64,000 nt of DNA, taken from positions 3,844,001 through 3,908,000 of the forward strand of contig NZ_JACIFP010000001.1 of the NCBI RefSeq assembly GCF_014197435.1, given 5' to 3'. This stretch comes from Gordonia humi (GTDB lineage Bacteria; Actinomycetota; Actinomycetes; Mycobacteriales; Mycobacteriaceae). Numbering within the stretch: position 1 is the stretch's first letter; the number at the start of each line of letters is the position of its first letter. The notes under the pieces were generated by a model, which was not told where the DNA came from, ran no database searches, and saw only the letters and a program-made list of their open reading frames with translations. This document shows, piece after piece, positions 26,197-35,094 of this stretch. A program made the position numbers and the translations under genes.

Positions 26197-27189
26197 CTAC
26201 TGCTTCTTCCCGAACTGCTTCTCGATGATGTCGAGCGTGTCCATCGCCTCGTCGAAGTCGCTGCGCTGGGTCCAGTACGGCAGGTCGTAGGCCTGGTTCT
26301 TCTGGAACGACGGCAGTGCCGCCCAGATCGGCTGCTTGCGCATCTGTGCGATCGACGTCACGTCGGCGTTGAACCCGGCCGCGAACAGGGTCGGCTGAGT
26401 CAGGACCTGCCCGACCTGTTCGGTCGACAACTCGAAACTGTCCCCGTCCTTGGTGTACGGCTCGTACTTGCCGGAGGCGAACAGCGGCGCGGGTCGGAAG
26501 CCGACCTTCGCGAACTCCTTGGGCAGACCGCGATCCTCGATCAGCACGTAGGCTCGCCCGTCGGCGAGCATCGAGAGGAACACCGACTCGCCGGCGGGGA
26601 CGGTGATGTTGTTCTTCACCTCCGTGATCCGCTTGTCATAGGAGGCGAGCGCGTCGCGGTACACCTGCGGCTCTCCGAACACCTTGTCGGCGATGAACTC
26701 GTACTGCGACTGCCATTCGGTGAGATCGTCGCTCACGATGACGGTCGGTGCGATCCGACTCAGCTCGTCGTACGCGGTCGTCGCGTGTTTGAACGGGAAT
26801 CCCAGACCGCCTGCCACGATGAGGTCGGGCTCCTGCTCGAGAATGGCCTCCATGTCGAAGCCGTCGGCGCTCCACGGCAGGAACACGGTGCCCTGCTCCG
26901 TCGCGGCGTCGGCCCACTGCGGCGCGAACTCGCCCTTCTGATCGGTCGACTCGGTGGTGGTCGCGACAACCGGAACGTCCAGGTCGTAGAGATAGCCGGC
27001 GAGCGCGTAGTTCAGCACGACGATCCGTTCCGGATTCGCCGGGATCTCGACGTCGCCCTTGATCGTCGGGACGACGCGCGTATCGCCGTCGGACGCGGTG
27101 TCGTCGGACGACGAACAGCCGGAGAGAACGAGCACGAGCGCTGCGAGCAGGGCGATGACCGCTGCTCCGGACGCGCGGAGGTGACGCAT
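26197..27189 (-). CDS. Siderophore ABC transporter substrate-binding lipoprotein
   Basis: A 330-residue FepB/FecB-type (TroA fold) binding protein. The signal peptide ends in lipobox LSGC. The domain has PERIVVLNYALAGYLYDLDVPVV and DLIVAGGLGFPF, the usual beta-helix landmarks. It is first in the operon, four bases before the SIP fusion, and carries the iron box in its promoter. It captures a ferric siderophore outside the membrane. Confidence 0.95.
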   Translation of the reverse strand: MRHLRASGAAVIALLAALVLVLSGCSSSDDTASDGDTRVVPTIKGDVEIPANPERIVVLNYALAGYLYDLDVPVVATTTESTDQKGEFAPQWADAATEQGTVFLPWSADGFDMEAILEQEPDLIVAGGLGFPFKHATTAYDELSRIAPTVIVSDDLTEWQSQYEFIADKVFGEPQVYRDALASYDKRITEVKNNITVPAGESVFLSMLADGRAYVLIEDRGLPKEFAKVGFRPAPLFASGKYEPYTKDGDSFELSTEQVGQVLTQPTLFAAGFNADVTSIAQMRKQPIWAALPSFQKNQAYDLPYWTQRSDFDEAMDTLDIIEKQFGKKQ

Positions 27190-27216
27190 GAGGAACTCAC
27201 TTCTCGTCGATAGGTA

Positions 27217-27235
27217 TTAGGCGAGACTAAGCTAA
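27217..27235. promoter_or_regulatory. IdeR/DtxR-type iron box
   Basis: TTAGGCGAGACTAAGCTAA on the plus strand, read on the minus strand as TTAGCTTAGTCTCGCCTAA, matches 15 of 19 positions of the IdeR consensus TTAGGTTAGGCTAACCTAA. It lies 28 bases before the lipoprotein gene, so iron-replete repression is expected. Confidence 0.75.
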
Positions 27236-27331
27236 TACGTCAGAATGGTCGAGAGAGTCCGAACCTGACACGATCTGGACACCAACCCGACACGACGGAC
27301 CCGGATCGGCGACGCCGAGGAGGAATCACAC

Positions 27332-28054
27332 ATGTACCAGGTGCCGGGTCGGCTCGCGACCACCGTCCCCGAGAACTCGATCCGCTTCTTGGGACACGCC
27401 ACCCACAGCCATGACGAGCCCCACCTGGTCTACGTGGCGTCGGGGTCGGCACGCTTGACGATCGACGGCGAGCAGGTATGCCTCGACGCCCAGGAATCCG
27501 TCTGGCTGGCACCGGGCGTACCGCATTCGGCTCGCTACTCCCCCGGCAGTCTGGTGCTCGGCCCGATGCTGTCGCCGTCGACCCTGCCACCCGAACCGGT
27601 GCACCGCCTCGGCCGCGTCGTCGCCCTGACGACGGTCATGACGGCCATCCTCGGTGCGGCGCCGAGCACGCCGGAGGAGATACAGGTGTTCCGCACCGCC
27701 CTCGACGACGTGCTGACGCGCCTGAGCGGGCCGTATTTCGCGCTGCCGACGCCGACGCACCCGGTGGCCGCATCCGTGGCTCGAGAACTCGCCCACTCGG
27801 CGGAGTCCCTCGACCAGATAGCTGCTCGCCACGGCATAAGCGGGCGGCATCTGCAGCGATTGTTCGTCGCCGAGACCGGCATAGCCTTCCGTCAGTGGCG
27901 GGTGCGGGCGCGTCTGAACGTCGCGATCGGTCACCTTCGTGCGGGTCGGTCGCTGACGCGCGCCGCCCATGCCGCCGGCTACGAGACGGCGTCGGGCCTG
28001 CGCAAGGCACTGGCCCGGGAGGTGGGCGTCGACGTCGATGACGTACGCGTCTGA
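27332..28054 (+). CDS. AraC-family regulator with cupin sensor
   Basis: A 240-residue regulator with a short N-terminal cupin (HSHDEPHLVYVASGSARLTIDGE) and a C-terminal double HTH (LDQIAARHGISGRHLQRLF, LTRAAHAAGYETASGLRKAL). AGGAGG precedes the ATG. It is divergent from the siderophore uptake operon, the position of siderophore-responsive AraC activators such as PchR/YbtA analogues; this link is inferred. Confidence 0.9.
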   Translation: MYQVPGRLATTVPENSIRFLGHATHSHDEPHLVYVASGSARLTIDGEQVCLDAQESVWLAPGVPHSARYSPGSLVLGPMLSPSTLPPEPVHRLGRVVALTTVMTAILGAAPSTPEEIQVFRTALDDVLTRLSGPYFALPTPTHPVAASVARELAHSAESLDQIAARHGISGRHLQRLFVAETGIAFRQWRVRARLNVAIGHLRAGRSLTRAAHAAGYETASGLRKALAREVGVDVDDVRV

Positions 28055-28059
28055 CCGCG

Positions 28060-31000
28060 CTACTTCGCCGCCGCCAGTGCGGCGGCCCGCACCGCGACGG
28101 CGTTCGCGATGAGGATGTCCGCTGACACCATCCCCGGGAAGTAGTCGGCGAGTGTCGCCCACATGGCGCGGCCCTCGTCGGTCATCCCGCCCTTCTTCAG
28201 GCAACCGTGCGCCTGGAGTCGGGCGATCGCGGCGAAGGCCATCGACTGCATCGACAGCAGCATCCACGGGTTGGCACCGGTGTCGACGCCGTCGAGCGCC
28301 TCATTGCGGGCAGCGATGAGGTCGTACATCTCCGGGGACGAGCGTCGTACGTCGCGCAGCATCGTGTTGACGTGCTTGGGCGCCTCCAGGCTGATCGGAT
28401 CGGCCATCCACTCCATGCGGTGATGGAACGCGTCGATCGTCGCGCTGGTGCGCATGTCGAGGTCCAGGACCGGCCCCGGCACGAGCCAGAAGTGTTCGAA
28501 CAGCATGTCGACCTGTTCGCGCGGCATCGCCTCCACCGCCATCACGTTGCGGTCGAGCACTCCGGTGCGCGGGTCGCTCATACGTCCGGTCGCGAGCAGC
28601 CGGAGCAGTTCGTCGCCGCCGCGTGTGGTCAGATACGACTGGATCTCGTCCCGATCCGTCGCGGTCGGGTCGACGATCGCCGACATCGCGATGGTGCAGC
28701 CGACGAACGGATTCGGGTGCGATGCGCTGGCGCGGTCACTCGGCGCGAATGCCTGCTCGGCGAGTCCGGATCGGATGAGCAGCGACGGAACGCGGCGCGG
28801 GGACACCGGACTGTCGCCGAGCGCGACCAGCGCCGCGGTCGAGTCGGCGGTCAGCATCTCGACGGCGGGCGCCCCGGCAGGCCCGGTCGGCGCCTCCTCC
28901 GCCGGGGTCTGGGCCTCGTCGGCCTGCGCCGCGTCGAGGGCCATCCATGCCGCGGTGAGATCGTCGACGACGGGGACGATCGGCGTCGACGGCTCGGGGG
29001 CCTGCTCCCGTGCCCCGCGCACGACGCTCGCGATCGGGGTCTCGTCGGTCTCCCCGTCGGCGTCGGCGATGATCGCGACGAGGGTTCCTCGCACCAGTCG
29101 CCGAGCGGCGTCGGCGATCTGTCGGGTCGCCAGGGCGAACTCCGTCCCGGCGTGCCCGTCGGACTCCCATTCGCGGAGGATGTCGAGGTCGTCGTCGAGC
29201 AGGGCGAACGAGACGTCGGTGGCGCCCGGAACGTGCAATGCGATCCGACGATGGTCGGATGCCTCGACGTCGATCACCGGCAGCGCGGTCTGCCACGCGG
29301 CGGGGACACCGGCTCGCTCCATGCGGACCAGTGCGTGCGGGGGCCGCACCACGAGTTCGAGACTGTCGTCGCCGGCCGTCGCGGTCACGATCTTCTCGGC
29401 TTCGCCCGGACCGAAGGCGAGGTCGGCGTCGCCGATCTCAAGACCGCCGTCGGCGGTCAGCTCGGTGGTCGACTCCGCGAGACCGTCGGCGGCGGGCAGC
29501 CGGACGGCCGGGTCGTGAGCGGCGTCGAGCCCTTCGGCGATGACCGCGACGCGGCGCAGGTCGAGCGCATACGAGTCGCTGACGACGATCTCGTAGGTGC
29601 CCAGCAGCGGACCGTCCACTCCGTCGAACGGGTCGGCCGAGGTGATGTAGTCCTCGGCCTGCCACGGATAGTCGACGAGCCAGTCGAGCCGACCCGCGCG
29701 GCGGACGCGGACCCGCCAGTGCTTGACGTCGTCGCCCTCGTGGGCGGGCAGGTCCACCAGCGGCCGCTCCCCGTACACGGGATCGCCGTCGCGGGTGGCG
29801 ATGCCCGGCAGCGGCTCGGGAAGTTCGATGCTCGGGCTCTCGGCGGGACGCACCCGGCGGGTGGTGCCCGGTCGGCCGTCGCGTTTGACGGTCAGTTCAC
29901 GATGTCCGGACAGATCCAGGATGCGCAGCTGCCATCCGTCCCACGGACCGGCGTGGCTCTCGACGACGTGGACCTTCCTGCGCCCCGTGCCGGTGAACGT
30001 CGCATCCTTCGGGACCAGCGCGAGGACTTCACCGGCGGGAAGCGTACGGTGCCGCGACATCACGCGGCCGTCCGGGGCGAACAGCACGATCGGATCGTTC
30101 GGCAGCACCACGGGGATCGCGCGACGGGCGCCGTTGTCGAGATTGATCAGAACGCATTCGCGGAGTGCAGACGTCACCGGCACCACGGCGGCCTCGTCGG
30201 CGGCGACGAGGACCTGCTCGGGAGCGTCACCGGTCCAGGCACGCCAGCTGGTCGGAGCCGCACCGGACGGGATGACGACGTCGAGGGCGCCTTCGGCCGC
30301 GTCGTAGCGCAGCTCCGGGTACGGCGCGACGCACAGTGCGGCCGCCTCCGGGCTGTCGCCGAGGAAGGGGTCGGCGGCGAGTCGTGCGCGCAGGGCCTCC
30401 AGGATCGTCGGCGGCAGATCGACGGTCGCCTGGCTCAGATGCTGAACCGACCACGTGTCCGGGTCGGCCACACTCGCCACCAGCACCGCGCAGATGCGAG
30501 CGAGAAAGGTGACGGCGATGTCGGGCGCGTGCTCGAGCAGTGCGCGGAACTCCGGCGGGGCCTTCCGCAGACGATGGGAGAAGCCGGGTTCGGTGAGATG
30601 GTCGAGGATGACCGTCGCCTGCGGCGCCCGACCCGCCACCACATGCCGTTCGACCACGTCGACGAGCCCGCCGAGCGCGTGCGTCGGAACACCCGCGTGC
30701 AGTTCGAGGAGCCACACCAGATCCCGATCACGGAGCGTCTCGATGTCGCGCAGTCCGGCCGCGCGGAACAGGTCGCCGGCGAAGCCGGTGAGCGCGGCTT
30801 CGAACGACGGGTCGCGGTCGACTCCGATCGCCTCCGCGAAGCCGTCCCAGAAGTCCGTCTCCTGGTCGCGCAGCGCCGCGTGACCGACGAGGGCCGTGGC
30901 GATGAGCGCGGGGTAGCCGGTGATGAGTGCGAAGTGCGCGCCCGCGGGCATCTGCCCCATGAGCGCGCCGAGCCTGCGGTGCACCTCCCGGAAATGCGCC

Positions 31001-31098
31001 GCGGTCGGATCGGTCTCGATCACGAGCTGCGCCTCGGCGTACCGATTGCGGATCCAAGTCTCGAAGTCGTTGTCCTGCAGGGTCGCCGAACCGGTCAT
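28060..31098 (-). CDS. Uncharacterised 1012-residue protein
   Basis: I do not recognise a family. The N-terminal ~280 residues are helical and Leu-rich. The middle (about 290-700) looks beta-rich with repeated Asp/Gly turns and motifs such as HAGPWDGWQLRILDLSG. An Ala/Pro/Glu-rich linker follows near 730-790. The C-terminal ~220 residues are helical again (TTRGGDELLRLL, LFEHFWLVPGPVLDLD). There is no signal peptide, TM segment or nucleotide-binding motif. ATG 31098 gives MTGSATLQDN; the 22 residues upstream look noncoding. Codon use is uniform with neighbours. It is a single-gene unit convergent with the AraC gene, so context gives no function. Confidence 0.85.
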   Translation of the reverse strand: MTGSATLQDNDFETWIRNRYAEAQLVIETDPTAAHFREVHRRLGALMGQMPAGAHFALITGYPALIATALVGHAALRDQETDFWDGFAEAIGVDRDPSFEAALTGFAGDLFRAAGLRDIETLRDRDLVWLLELHAGVPTHALGGLVDVVERHVVAGRAPQATVILDHLTEPGFSHRLRKAPPEFRALLEHAPDIAVTFLARICAVLVASVADPDTWSVQHLSQATVDLPPTILEALRARLAADPFLGDSPEAAALCVAPYPELRYDAAEGALDVVIPSGAAPTSWRAWTGDAPEQVLVAADEAAVVPVTSALRECVLINLDNGARRAIPVVLPNDPIVLFAPDGRVMSRHRTLPAGEVLALVPKDATFTGTGRRKVHVVESHAGPWDGWQLRILDLSGHRELTVKRDGRPGTTRRVRPAESPSIELPEPLPGIATRDGDPVYGERPLVDLPAHEGDDVKHWRVRVRRAGRLDWLVDYPWQAEDYITSADPFDGVDGPLLGTYEIVVSDSYALDLRRVAVIAEGLDAAHDPAVRLPAADGLAESTTELTADGGLEIGDADLAFGPGEAEKIVTATAGDDSLELVVRPPHALVRMERAGVPAAWQTALPVIDVEASDHRRIALHVPGATDVSFALLDDDLDILREWESDGHAGTEFALATRQIADAARRLVRGTLVAIIADADGETDETPIASVVRGAREQAPEPSTPIVPVVDDLTAAWMALDAAQADEAQTPAEEAPTGPAGAPAVEMLTADSTAALVALGDSPVSPRRVPSLLIRSGLAEQAFAPSDRASASHPNPFVGCTIAMSAIVDPTATDRDEIQSYLTTRGGDELLRLLATGRMSDPRTGVLDRNVMAVEAMPREQVDMLFEHFWLVPGPVLDLDMRTSATIDAFHHRMEWMADPISLEAPKHVNTMLRDVRRSSPEMYDLIAARNEALDGVDTGANPWMLLSMQSMAFAAIARLQAHGCLKKGGMTDEGRAMWATLADYFPGMVSADILIANAVAVRAAALAAAK

Positions 31099-31260
31099 GC
31101 GCGCTTGCTCACCACACCTTGTCTCTGGCGTCGCTGGGAGGTGCGACGCCGCCGTGAAGCACATAAGTTACCCCGCAAACCGGGCCGTCCTCGAACCGGG
31201 AAGGCACCGGAGTGGGAAGGCTCACGCGGGCTGCGATGCCGTGCCACACTCGAACCCACC

Positions 31261-32091
31261 ATGGACACTTTCTCGCACAACGGACTGACCTTCGACGTGA
31301 TCGATTCCGGCCCCGTCGACGGCGAGCCGATCGTCCTGCTGCACGGCTTTCCACAGACGGCGACGTCCTGGTCGCGGGTGTCGCCGAAACTGGTCGACCG
31401 AGGCTTCCGGACGCTGGCCCCCACACAGCGCGGCTATTCGCCGCGGGCGCGTCCGCGAGGCCGCTGGAACTATCGCATCAGCGAGCTCGCCGCGGACGTC
31501 GTCGCCCTGATCGAACGTCTCGGCACGGGTCCGGTGCACGTCGTCGGACACGACTGGGGTGCGGTCGTCGCGTGGTCGGTCGCCGCGGATCGACCCGATC
31601 TGGTCCGCACGCTGACAACGGTCTCGGTGCCGCATCCGGGGGCTTTCATTCGATCGTTGTTCCGCAGCAGACAGTGGCTGATGTCCTGGTACATGTACTT
31701 CTTTCAGTTGCCGTGGCTGCCCGAGTTCCTGATCACGCGGGCAGGTGATCGGTTGACCCCCGCACTGGCTCGCACCGGCATGAGTGCGGACGAGGCCGCC
31801 GTCGTCCGTCGCGAGATCGTCGACGGCGAAGCGCTGACGGGCGGATTGAACTGGTACCGCGCGCTCCTGCTCGGCGGTCCCCGCGGGTTGCGGCGGACGG
31901 TGCCCGCTCCGACGACCCATGTCTGGAGCACCGGCGACACCGCGCTGGCCCGATGCGGCGCCGAACTCGCACACGAATACGTCACGGGCGACTACCGCCT
32001 CGCGATACTCGACGACGCGTCACACTGGATCCCCGACCAGCATCCGGCCGAACTCGCCAGGATCATCCTGGAGCGGGTGGAATCGGTGTAG
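31261..32091 (+). CDS. Alpha/beta hydrolase, epoxide-hydrolase-like
   Basis: A 276-residue hydrolase with oxyanion HGFP, nucleophile Asp in the elbow GHDWGAVVAW and a C-terminal catalytic His in DDASHWIPDQHP. Asp in place of Ser at the elbow plus the HGFP motif points to soluble epoxide hydrolases or haloalkane dehalogenases rather than esterases. Candidate ring-opening tyrosines are in the cap. ATG 31261 follows the divergent unknown gene by 162 bases. Substrate unknown. Confidence 0.9.
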   Translation: MDTFSHNGLTFDVIDSGPVDGEPIVLLHGFPQTATSWSRVSPKLVDRGFRTLAPTQRGYSPRARPRGRWNYRISELAADVVALIERLGTGPVHVVGHDWGAVVAWSVAADRPDLVRTLTTVSVPHPGAFIRSLFRSRQWLMSWYMYFFQLPWLPEFLITRAGDRLTPALARTGMSADEAAVVRREIVDGEALTGGLNWYRALLLGGPRGLRRTVPAPTTHVWSTGDTALARCGAELAHEYVTGDYRLAILDDASHWIPDQHPAELARIILERVESV

Positions 32092-32115
32092 CGACCCGGC
32101 GCCGCGCGATCGGGC

Positions 32116-32484
32116 TCAGCCCTGCGGACTCCGCTCGACACCGCAGTCATCCGCGGGTCGCGTCTCGAGGCATTCGGCGAATTCCCGTTGACCGTCGCCC
32201 CATTCGGTGTGCGGGCGTTGTCCCGCGTTGACCTGCCAGGTGTATTCGCTGCAGACGAGTTGCGTCCCCGAGGCGTCGTAGGCGAACGCTCCCGTCTGAT
32301 ACCCGTGACAGGGCTGCCCCGCCGCGACACCTGCCTCGGCCAGTGCCGGATTCGGCGCCAGATTCGCATCGCGCGACCACACCGTGCCGTCGGTGCCGGC
32401 CAGGCGCGCGCAATAGGCCGTTGCGCCGTCGGCGAACATCGCGGTCGCACCCGTGGAATCGCACCACGAACCTTCGTCGACCAC
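32116..32484 (-). CDS. Small Cys-rich hypothetical protein, N-terminus uncertain
   Basis: A 122-residue frame from GTG 32484 with at least five Cys and several Trp. Two similar halves each have a pattern of A-x-A-x-DG-x-x-x-x-C (ATAMFADGATAYCARL and GAFAYDASGTQLVCSEYTW). Such repeats occur in secreted proteins of Mycobacteriales, yet no signal peptide is encoded. The frame stays open upstream into the FAD-oxidase gene with a Ser/Thr/Pro-rich, linker-like stretch but no start codon. Either the start is 32484, or an upstream exported segment has been lost. It lies 59 bases after the oxidase stop on the same strand. Confidence 0.6.
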   Translation of the reverse strand: MVDEGSWCDSTGATAMFADGATAYCARLAGTDGTVWSRDANLAPNPALAEAGVAAGQPCHGYQTGAFAYDASGTQLVCSEYTWQVNAGQRPHTEWGDGQREFAECLETRPADDCGVERSPQG

Positions 32485-32543
32485 ATCGATGTCCGGTGTG
32501 GACTCCGCGGTCGTCTCAAGGGTCGGCGGGATGGACGACTCCC

Positions 32544-33914
32544 CTACAGGAGCACGCCGGGGTTCAGGAGACCGTCGGGGTCGAGCGCCGACTTCAGGAG
32601 TGCGGTCAGTTCCATGACGTCGTCGCCGACCTGATCGCGCAGATATCCCTTCTTGAGGCGACCGACGCCGTGCTCGCCGGTGATGGTGCCGCCGAGGGAG
32701 ATCGCCAGCGCCATGATCTGACCGAAGGCCGCATTGGCGCGAGCGGTCTCATCGGCATCGTTCGGATCGTGGACGATCAGCGGATGCGTGTTCCCGTCGC
32801 CCGCATGAGCGATCACGGCGATGACGACACGATTGTCGGCGGCGATCGCCTCGACGCCGTCGATCAGGTCCGGCAACGCGGGCAGCGGGACGCCGACGTC
32901 CTCCAGCAGCAGCGAACCCATCCGCTCGACCGCCGGGATCGCGGCACGTCGAGCGTGGGTGAACGCCTCGGATTCGGCGGCATCGGAGGTCGAGAACACC
33001 TCGGCCGCCCCGCACGAGGAGAACGCGGCCTCGATCAGCTCCACCTCGGCGGCGCCCGCGGGACCGGGTGCGTCCGACTGCGCCACGAGCATCGCACCGG
33101 CCTCCCGATCGAGCCCCATCTTGAGCATGTCCTCGACCGCGTTGATGGACGCCGAGTCCATGAACTCGAGCATGGCGGGACGGATCTGCGAGGTCACTGC
33201 CAGCACGGCCTCGCTCGCGGCGCGCACACTCGGAAACGAACCGACCACCGTGCACGCCGACGCCTGCTGCGGAATCAACCGCAGCGTGACCTCGGTGACG
33301 ATGCCCAGCAGACCTTCGCTTCCGACGAACAACTTCGTCAACGGCAGACCCGCGGAGTCTTTGAGCTGTTTGCCACCGAGCCGCACCGCACGACCGTCCG
33401 CCAGGACCACCTGCAGACCGAGGACGTAATCGGTGGTCACCCCGTACTTCACGCAGCAGAGTCCGCCCGCGTTGGTGGCGACGTTGCCGCCGATCGAGCA
33501 GATCTCGAACGACGACGGGTCCGGTGGATACCAGAGTCCGTGCTCGGCGGCAGCCGCCTTGACCTCGGCGTTGAGCATGCCGGGCTGAGACACGGCGGTC
33601 CGGGTCCCGGTGTCGATCGTCAGGTTCCGCATCTTCTCGGTGGAGATGGTGACGGCGCCGTCGACCGCAGTCGAACCACCGGACAGGCTGGTACCGGCGC
33701 CGCGGGTGATGATGGGGACCCGGTGTTCGGCGCACCAGCGCACCGCCGTCTGGACGTCCTCGGTGGTCAGCGGCCGGACCAGTGCGAGCGGTGTGCCCGC
33801 ATCCGGATCGTTGGCGCGGTCGTATCGATAGGCCGACAGGATGTCGGGATCGGTCACCACCATCCCCGGAGCGAGCGCAGCGGACAGAGTCGACAGGTCG
33901 GGGCGCGCAGACAT
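32544..33914 (-). CDS. FAD-linked oxidase (GlcD/D-lactate dehydrogenase-like)
   Basis: A 456-residue flavoenzyme of the VAO/PCMH family. The FAD-binding motif PIITRGAGTSLSGGS and IGGNVATNAGG are typical of GlcD and D-2-hydroxyacid dehydrogenases. The C-terminal HAGDGNTHPLI and GEHGVGRLK motifs hold the substrate and metal ligands. It oxidises a 2-hydroxy acid such as glycolate or D-lactate; which one is unclear. ATG 33914 is backed by a TATCGT -10 box seven bases upstream (leaderless). Confidence 0.93.
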   Translation of the reverse strand: MSARPDLSTLSAALAPGMVVTDPDILSAYRYDRANDPDAGTPLALVRPLTTEDVQTAVRWCAEHRVPIITRGAGTSLSGGSTAVDGAVTISTEKMRNLTIDTGTRTAVSQPGMLNAEVKAAAAEHGLWYPPDPSSFEICSIGGNVATNAGGLCCVKYGVTTDYVLGLQVVLADGRAVRLGGKQLKDSAGLPLTKLFVGSEGLLGIVTEVTLRLIPQQASACTVVGSFPSVRAASEAVLAVTSQIRPAMLEFMDSASINAVEDMLKMGLDREAGAMLVAQSDAPGPAGAAEVELIEAAFSSCGAAEVFSTSDAAESEAFTHARRAAIPAVERMGSLLLEDVGVPLPALPDLIDGVEAIAADNRVVIAVIAHAGDGNTHPLIVHDPNDADETARANAAFGQIMALAISLGGTITGEHGVGRLKKGYLRDQVGDDVMELTALLKSALDPDGLLNPGVLL

Positions 33915-34075
33915 GGAGTCCACGATATGCACGCCGACCACCGCGCGCAGCCGTTGCCTCACATTGCGACTCGCCGTGCGCCGTCGACAACGCCGTTCCC
34001 GCGACTCACCGTGTGTTTGAATCGTTACCCGAGAGTCCGGCCGGGGGTGTCGGTCCGAACCGAACGGAGACACAC

Positions 34076-34774
34076 GTGAGATTCCTCAAACGCATGCTGG
34101 TCGGACTCGCCGCCGTCGCAACCACCGCGGCGTTGCTGCCCGCGGGTCCGGCCGATGCGGCGCCCCGCGCGACGATCGGCGGCGGCTCGGGCATCGTCAT
34201 CGCGAACAACGCCCTGTGCACGATGACCGCCGTCGGCCACGATCGCGCCGGACGCCTCGTCGGACTGACCGCGGCGCACTGCGGCGGCGTCGGCAACACG
34301 ATCCGATCCGAACGCAACCGCGCGGCGGGGGTCATCGGCACCATTGTGACGCGCAGCCCCAGCCTGGACGTCGCGGTGATCCGCTTGGATCCGTCGCGGG
34401 TTCACGCCGTCCGCCAGGTCGGCAAGGCACGCATCCACAAGGTCGGCGTCTATCCGCGGCCGCTGTCGAACGTGTGCAAGGCGGGTCGCACCACCGGATT
34501 CACCTGCGGACCGACCCTCGTCCACGACGGTCCGGAGACTCTCAGCTACGTCTGCGCCGACCACGGCGACTCCGGGGGCCCGATCATCGTCGCCGGTCGT
34601 CTCGTCGGGATGCTGAACGGCGCGTTGCGGATCGCCGGCCCCGGCTCGCCGTCGATCCCCTGCGTCGATCCGGCGATCCCGCTCTACAGCCCGATGATCG
34701 CCACGAAGATGACCGACATCCTCCGCCCGCTCAATCAGACGAATTTCGTCGGAGCCGGGTTCCGCGTCCTCTAG
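34076..34774 (+). CDS. Secreted trypsin-like serine protease
   Basis: A 232-residue chymotrypsin-fold protease. The signal peptide (hydrophobic residues 7-22, cleavage near PADA-A) is followed by a catalytic domain with H68 (TAAHCG), D98 (SLDVAVI) and S166 (GDSGGP). Cysteine pairs fit disulfides (C48/C69 and C134/C144 or C160). GGAG lies nine bases before GTG 34076. It is divergent from the oxidase gene. No inhibitor or partner gene is adjacent. Confidence 0.93.
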   Translation: MRFLKRMLVGLAAVATTAALLPAGPADAAPRATIGGGSGIVIANNALCTMTAVGHDRAGRLVGLTAAHCGGVGNTIRSERNRAAGVIGTIVTRSPSLDVAVIRLDPSRVHAVRQVGKARIHKVGVYPRPLSNVCKAGRTTGFTCGPTLVHDGPETLSYVCADHGDSGGPIIVAGRLVGMLNGALRIAGPGSPSIPCVDPAIPLYSPMIATKMTDILRPLNQTNFVGAGFRVL

Positions 34775-34797
34775 GGTCTCCGCGCGATCACCCGATG

Positions 34798-34815
34798 CGG
34801 TCCGGCAGAGGACCG
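34798..34815 (+). terminator. Possible terminator after protease gene
   Basis: A small hairpin CGGTCC / GGACCG with a GGCAGA loop lies 24 bases after the protease stop. It is short and lacks a T-run. Confidence 0.3.
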
Positions 34816-34820
34816 ATCGT

Positions 34821-35032
34821 CTAGTCGGAGAACATGTTCTGGCCCAGCGCGCACGACAGGAATGCGCCGCCACCACGATGCCGAACCACGACGGATCGGG
34901 CTGCGCGAGCGCGGGAATGCAGTCGGCGACGAGGCCGTCGTCGTTGTCGGCGTATCGCCGATGCGGCTCGGCGATGAGCGACGTGACTCGGTCGTTGCCG
35001 GAAAGCTCCCCGGTGGAGATGCGGCGCGGCAC
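34821..35032 (-). pseudogene. Possible frameshifted remnant of a small gene
   Basis: On the minus strand one frame reads plausible protein from about 35032 (STGELSGNDRVTSLIAEP, DDGLVADCIPALAQPDPSWFGIVV). After about 34875 the sensible reading passes to another frame, which ends GGAFLSCALGQNMFSD and stops at 34821. A one-base shift near 34870-34880 would join them. The 320-base gap between the protease and VOC genes holds nothing else. It may be a broken gene, a sequencing error, or chance. Confidence 0.3.
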
Positions 35033-35094
35033 GCCGGTCGAATCGGTTCGGGGGCACTGTAGGCCTTCCGTATCGGTGACTACCGTCCTACATT

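Noticed and set aside
28207..31260. Very long plus-strand frame antisense to the 1012-residue protein
   Set aside because: It is Arg/His/Gly-rich without family sequence, the usual shadow of a GC-rich gene; only its 3' end from 31261 is a real hydrolase.
34025..35032. 335-codon minus-strand frame over the protease gene
   Set aside because: The part antisense to the protease (catalytic triad on the plus strand) is a shadow; only the short segment after 34821 was kept as a weak remnant.
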